DNA of 7,723 nt from Hyphomicrobiales bacterium (GTDB lineage: Bacteria > Pseudomonadota > Alphaproteobacteria > Rhizobiales > Aestuariivirgaceae): assembly GCA_027067085.1 (NCBI GenBank), contig JAMOMM010000421.1, positions 1 through 7,723 on the forward strand, in the 5' to 3' direction. Positions 5,788-7,723 of the stretch are shown here, one piece after another (the stretch's first letter is position 1; every line of letters begins with the position of its first letter). The translations under genes and the position numbers were made by a program. Under the pieces are notes generated by a model. It did not search any database, had not been told where the DNA came from, and saw nothing but the letters and a program-made list of their open reading frames with translations.

Positions 5788-6179
5788 AGCTTCCCTTTAC
5801 AAAACCACAGTCAAAAAAAACGATTGCAGAACGCAAAGGCAGGCGGGCTGAAAACATTGTTGCGTTGTGGTTGCGCGTGCGGGGTTTTTCTATTATTGGC
5901 CAAAGAGTAAAAACCCCAAAGGGTGAAATAGACATCATAGCAAAACGCTTTAAGTCTTTGGTATTTATAGAAGTAAAGGCAAGAAAAGACTTTGAAATAG
6001 GCGTAAATTCTATTTCTCACAAACAAATTCACCGCATTATTGCAGCGGCTAATTATTGGCGCGCCGGCAAGCAAAAATACAACGATTGTAGTTGTCGCTT
6101 TGACATCGTCATCGTCAATCCTTACCTATCTATAACACACTTAAAAAATGCATTTGATGAAGCAGGAAATGTGTGCTGA
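5784..6179 (+). CDS. yraN: YraN family protein (UPF0102), nuclease-fold, function unknown
   Basis: This 131-residue protein has the restriction-endonuclease-like core of the UPF0102 family: a GRRAEN helix with Glu23, GEID at 47-50 and EVKAR at 63-67, together the D-x(n)-E-x-K type metal-binding site. All of these residues are intact, so catalytic potential is retained. The N-terminus is rich in Lys and Arg, which would suit nucleic-acid binding. No clear biochemical role is established for the family; links to DNA repair or recombination are suggested by the fold only. It starts at a GTG whose last two bases begin the rsmI TGA stop, so translation is probably coupled to rsmI. The rsmI-yraN pairing recurs widely in Proteobacteria. 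gshB follows 36 bases later. Confidence 0.92.
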   Translation: MKLPFTKPQSKKTIAERKGRRAENIVALWLRVRGFSIIGQRVKTPKGEIDIIAKRFKSLVFIEVKARKDFEIGVNSISHKQIHRIIAAANYWRAGKQKYNDCSCRFDIVIVNPYLSITHLKNAFDEAGNVC

Positions 6180-6215
6180 TTGTAGAAAATTAAAGCGCCA
6201 AAGAGGAAAGTTCTA

Positions 6216-7160
6216 ATGGGTTTAAAAGTAGCGGTTCAAATGGACCCGATTGAAAGCATAAATATTGCGGGTGATTCCACTTTTGCACAAATGCTTGAGG
6301 CTCAAAAACGTGGTGCCTCTTTGTTTGTTTATCATCCAAACACGCTAGCATTGGAAAATGGGCAATTGTCAGCCACAGGACAAATTGTGACGGTCAAAGA
6401 TGAAGTTGATAATTACTTTGAAGTTTTGGAAGAAAAAACAGTCAGTTTGAACGATTTTGATGTTGTTTTGATGCGTCAAGATCCACCGTTTGATATGCAT
6501 TACATCACAGCAACCCATATGCTTGAGCAAATTCATCCAAATACATTGGTGGTGAATGATCCAGCCCATGTGCGTAATGCGCCAGAAAAGCTGTTCATAC
6601 TGCGCTATCCCCAATTTATGCCACCAACATTGATTACCCGAGATGTTGCACAATTGCGCAAATTTAGAGATGAGCACAAAGACATCATTATCAAACCGCT
6701 ATACGGAAATGGCGGCGCAGGTGTGTTTCGCTTGATGGAAAACGATCAAAATTTTTCATCCTTAGTTGAAATGTTCCATGAAAGTTTCCGTGAGCCGTTT
6801 ATCGCGCAAAAATTCTTATCTGACGTAACCAAAGGCGATAAACGCATTATCTTGGTTGACGGTGACGTTGCAGGGGCGATCAATCGCGTGCCAGCAAAAG
6901 GTGAAACCCGCTCAAACATGCATGTTGGTGGCAAGCCTGTTGCGACAGAACTTACCGAGCGAGAGTATGAAATTTGTGCGGCTTTAAAAGATGATTTGAA
7001 GTCTCGCGGGTTGATTTTTGTTGGTATCGATGTGATCGGTGATTATATGACCGAAATTAACGTCACCTCACCCACAGGCATTCGCGAAGTAAAGAATTTT
7101 GGTGGAAACGATATTGCTGAAATGATCTGGGATGCGATCGAAAAAAGGCTTGCCAGTTGA
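6216..7160 (+). CDS. gshB: Glutathione synthetase GshB (prokaryotic type)
   Basis: GshB ligates glycine to gamma-glutamylcysteine with ATP hydrolysis, the second step of glutathione synthesis in the cytoplasm. The 314 residues match the family's roughly 315. The N-terminal domain shows QMDPIESINIAGDSTFAQML at 8-27 and MRQDPPFD at 86-93. The ATP-grasp part contains NAPEKL at 121-126, IIKPLYGNGGAGVFR at 158-172 (Lys160 contacting ATP, with the glycine-rich loop) and, near the C-terminus, EINVTSPTGIRE at 280-291 with metal- and substrate-binding residues. A clear ribosome binding site AGAGGA (6202-6207) lies 8 bases before the ATG. It is 36 bases after yraN and probably the last gene of the rsmI-yraN-gshB transcript. 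No hairpin with a T-run follows it. Confidence 0.97.
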   Translation: MGLKVAVQMDPIESINIAGDSTFAQMLEAQKRGASLFVYHPNTLALENGQLSATGQIVTVKDEVDNYFEVLEEKTVSLNDFDVVLMRQDPPFDMHYITATHMLEQIHPNTLVVNDPAHVRNAPEKLFILRYPQFMPPTLITRDVAQLRKFRDEHKDIIIKPLYGNGGAGVFRLMENDQNFSSLVEMFHESFREPFIAQKFLSDVTKGDKRIILVDGDVAGAINRVPAKGETRSNMHVGGKPVATELTEREYEICAALKDDLKSRGLIFVGIDVIGDYMTEINVTSPTGIREVKNFGGNDIAEMIWDAIEKRLAS

Positions 7161-7170
7161 TTTGCTCATA

Positions 7171-7188
7171 AATGTTCACACAATGTTC
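7171..7188 (+). repeat. Tandem 7-base direct repeat upstream of the yifB promoter candidate
   Basis: AATGTTC occurs at 7171-7177 and 7182-7188 with a 4-base spacer (ACAC), an 11-base period. It directly abuts the candidate -35 hexamer at 7189. This spacing and position are those of OmpR/PhoB-family activator sites, although the bases are not a Pho box. Confidence 0.4.
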
Positions 7189-7217
7189 TTGCATTGGCAT
7201 TAAAATGCAATTATGCT
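7189..7217 (+). promoter_or_regulatory. Candidate promoter for yifB with an overlapping inverted repeat
   Basis: TTGCAT (7189-7194) and TATGCT (7212-7217) are 17 bases apart, a standard housekeeping-sigma layout with modest matches; the leader to the yifB TTG would be about 32 bases. An inverted repeat, TTGCATT (7189-7195) and AATGCAA (7204-7210) around 8 bases, covers the -35 and spacer and could be an operator. TTAA-N7-TTAT at 7200-7214 is one base from the CtrA consensus TTAA-N7-TTAA. Without a T-run, the hairpin is not a gshB terminator. Confidence 0.35.
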
Positions 7218-7244
7218 TTGGGAAATGATTAAGGTCAGTTTTCT

Positions 7245-7248
7245 GGAG
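7245..7248 (+). promoter_or_regulatory. Ribosome binding site that sets the TTG start of yifB
   Basis: GGAG lies 7 bases before the TTG at 7256. No ATG or GTG in the right frame is placed near it, and the first in-frame ATG downstream falls inside the conserved domain. Confidence 0.75.
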
Positions 7249-7255
7249 TAAGCCT

Positions 7256-7723
7256 TTGACTGCGCATATTTCAACAGTCGCCTTTCAGGGCATTGATGCA
7301 GTGCCCGTTGATGTTCAGGTGCAAATTTCATCGGGCATGGTGGCATTTTCGATTGTCGGCTTGCCTGATAAGGCTGTTGCAGAAAGCCGTGAACGGGTTA
7401 GTGCGGCATTGCGCTCGGTTGGGTTGGCATTGCCTGCAAAGCGTATCACCGTAAATATGGCCCCTGCTGATTTACCCAAAGAGGGCAGTCATTATGATCT
7501 GCCTATCGCGTTGGGTTTGCTTTGCGCAATGGGGATTTTACCGAATGAATATATGGCTCAGTATTTTGTTGTCGGGGAGTTGGGTTTAGATGGCTCGCTT
7601 GCGTCAATTTCTGGCGCATTGCCTGCTGCAATGGCAGCAAATAGCAAAGGCAAGGGTTTGATTTGTCCAGCGCTGTGCGGATCAGAAGCTGCGTGGGCAG
7701 GAGAAGATGTCGATGTGCTTGCC
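7256..7723 (+). CDS. comM: YifB/ComM family Mg-chelatase-like AAA+ ATPase, N-terminal fragment (runs off right edge)
   Basis: The 156 visible codons of a family of about 500 residues cover the N-terminal ChlI/Lon-protease-like domain. Recognisable blocks are FSIVGLPDKAVAESRERV at 32-49, RITVNMAPADLPKEGSHYDL at 64-83, and VVGELGLDGSL near 103-113. The AAA+ Walker motifs and C-terminal domain lie beyond the edge. ComM is a hexameric helicase that promotes branch migration during natural transformation and recombination; in many non-competent bacteria the protein is present (YifB) with an unclear role. The start is a TTG chosen from a well-placed GGAG ribosome binding site and from the family-like MTAHISTVAFQGIDA beginning. 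It is 95 bases after gshB with its own promoter candidate, so it may be a separate transcription unit. The name comM rests on homology. Confidence 0.93.
   Translation, partial: MTAHISTVAFQGIDAVPVDVQVQISSGMVAFSIVGLPDKAVAESRERVSAALRSVGLALPAKRITVNMAPADLPKEGSHYDLPIALGLLCAMGILPNEYMAQYFVVGELGLDGSLASISGALPAAMAANSKGKGLICPALCGSEAAWAGEDVDVLA

Noticed and set aside
7189..7210. Hairpin after gshB as an intrinsic terminator
   Set aside because: The 7-bp A/T-rich stem has no T-run after it; the sequence continues TTATGCTTTGGG.
1..7723. Possible defence system, prophage, integron, CRISPR or other accessory island
   Set aside because: All the coding space is taken by recognisable core genes in tight, ordinary operons, with uniform base composition and no integrase, transposase, tRNA or repeat array.

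Overview
The window is a stretch of housekeeping chromosome, most likely from an AT-leaning alphaproteobacterium (GC looks like the low-to-mid 40s % by eye). The evidence is the protein content and the neighbourhood: rdgB-rph next to hrcA-grpE, and a lipoprotein of the alphaproteobacterial penicillin-binding-protein-activator type next to rsmI-yraN-gshB and a ComM/YifB gene. The RNase PH, GrpE and glutathione synthetase sequences resemble those of Hyphomicrobiales and relatives, but I cannot name a genus. No mobile element, tRNA, rRNA, CRISPR array or foreign-looking island is visible.

Layout. Positions 1-1496 (minus strand) hold rph, rdgB and the start of hemW, packed as one operon: rph and rdgB overlap by 8 bases and hemW begins 6 bases after rdgB. 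Positions 1638-3403 (plus strand) hold hrcA and grpE, transcribed away from rph. A perfect 13-bp stem with T-rich flanks on both sides ends grpE and, in the opposite direction, a minus-strand lipoprotein gene (3465-4673). A 205-bp divergent region separates that gene from rsmI-yraN-gshB (4879-7160, plus strand), where rsmI and yraN overlap by 4 bases. After a 95-bp gap with promoter-like signals, yifB/comM begins from a TTG codon and runs off the right edge.

How the genes fit together. rph (tRNA 3'-end trimming), rdgB (removal of non-canonical purine nucleotides) and hemW (haem chaperone) form an RNA/nucleotide/cofactor maintenance operon. hrcA (repressor of chaperonin genes) and grpE (nucleotide exchange factor of DnaK) are heat-shock partners. 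A sequence resembling a sigma-32/RpoH promoter sits across the hrcA stop codon and could let grpE respond to heat independently. The lipoprotein probably serves the cell envelope. rsmI methylates 16S rRNA, yraN is a conserved nuclease-fold protein of unknown role, and gshB completes glutathione synthesis.

I looked for an undescribed system and did not find one. The items that most deserve a second look are regulatory: the RpoH-like site before grpE, the direct repeat plus inverted repeat before yifB, and two hyphenated palindromes in the lipoprotein/rsmI divergent region. Several starts were moved from the longest open frame to an internal start supported by a ribosome binding site, a signal peptide or family numbering.
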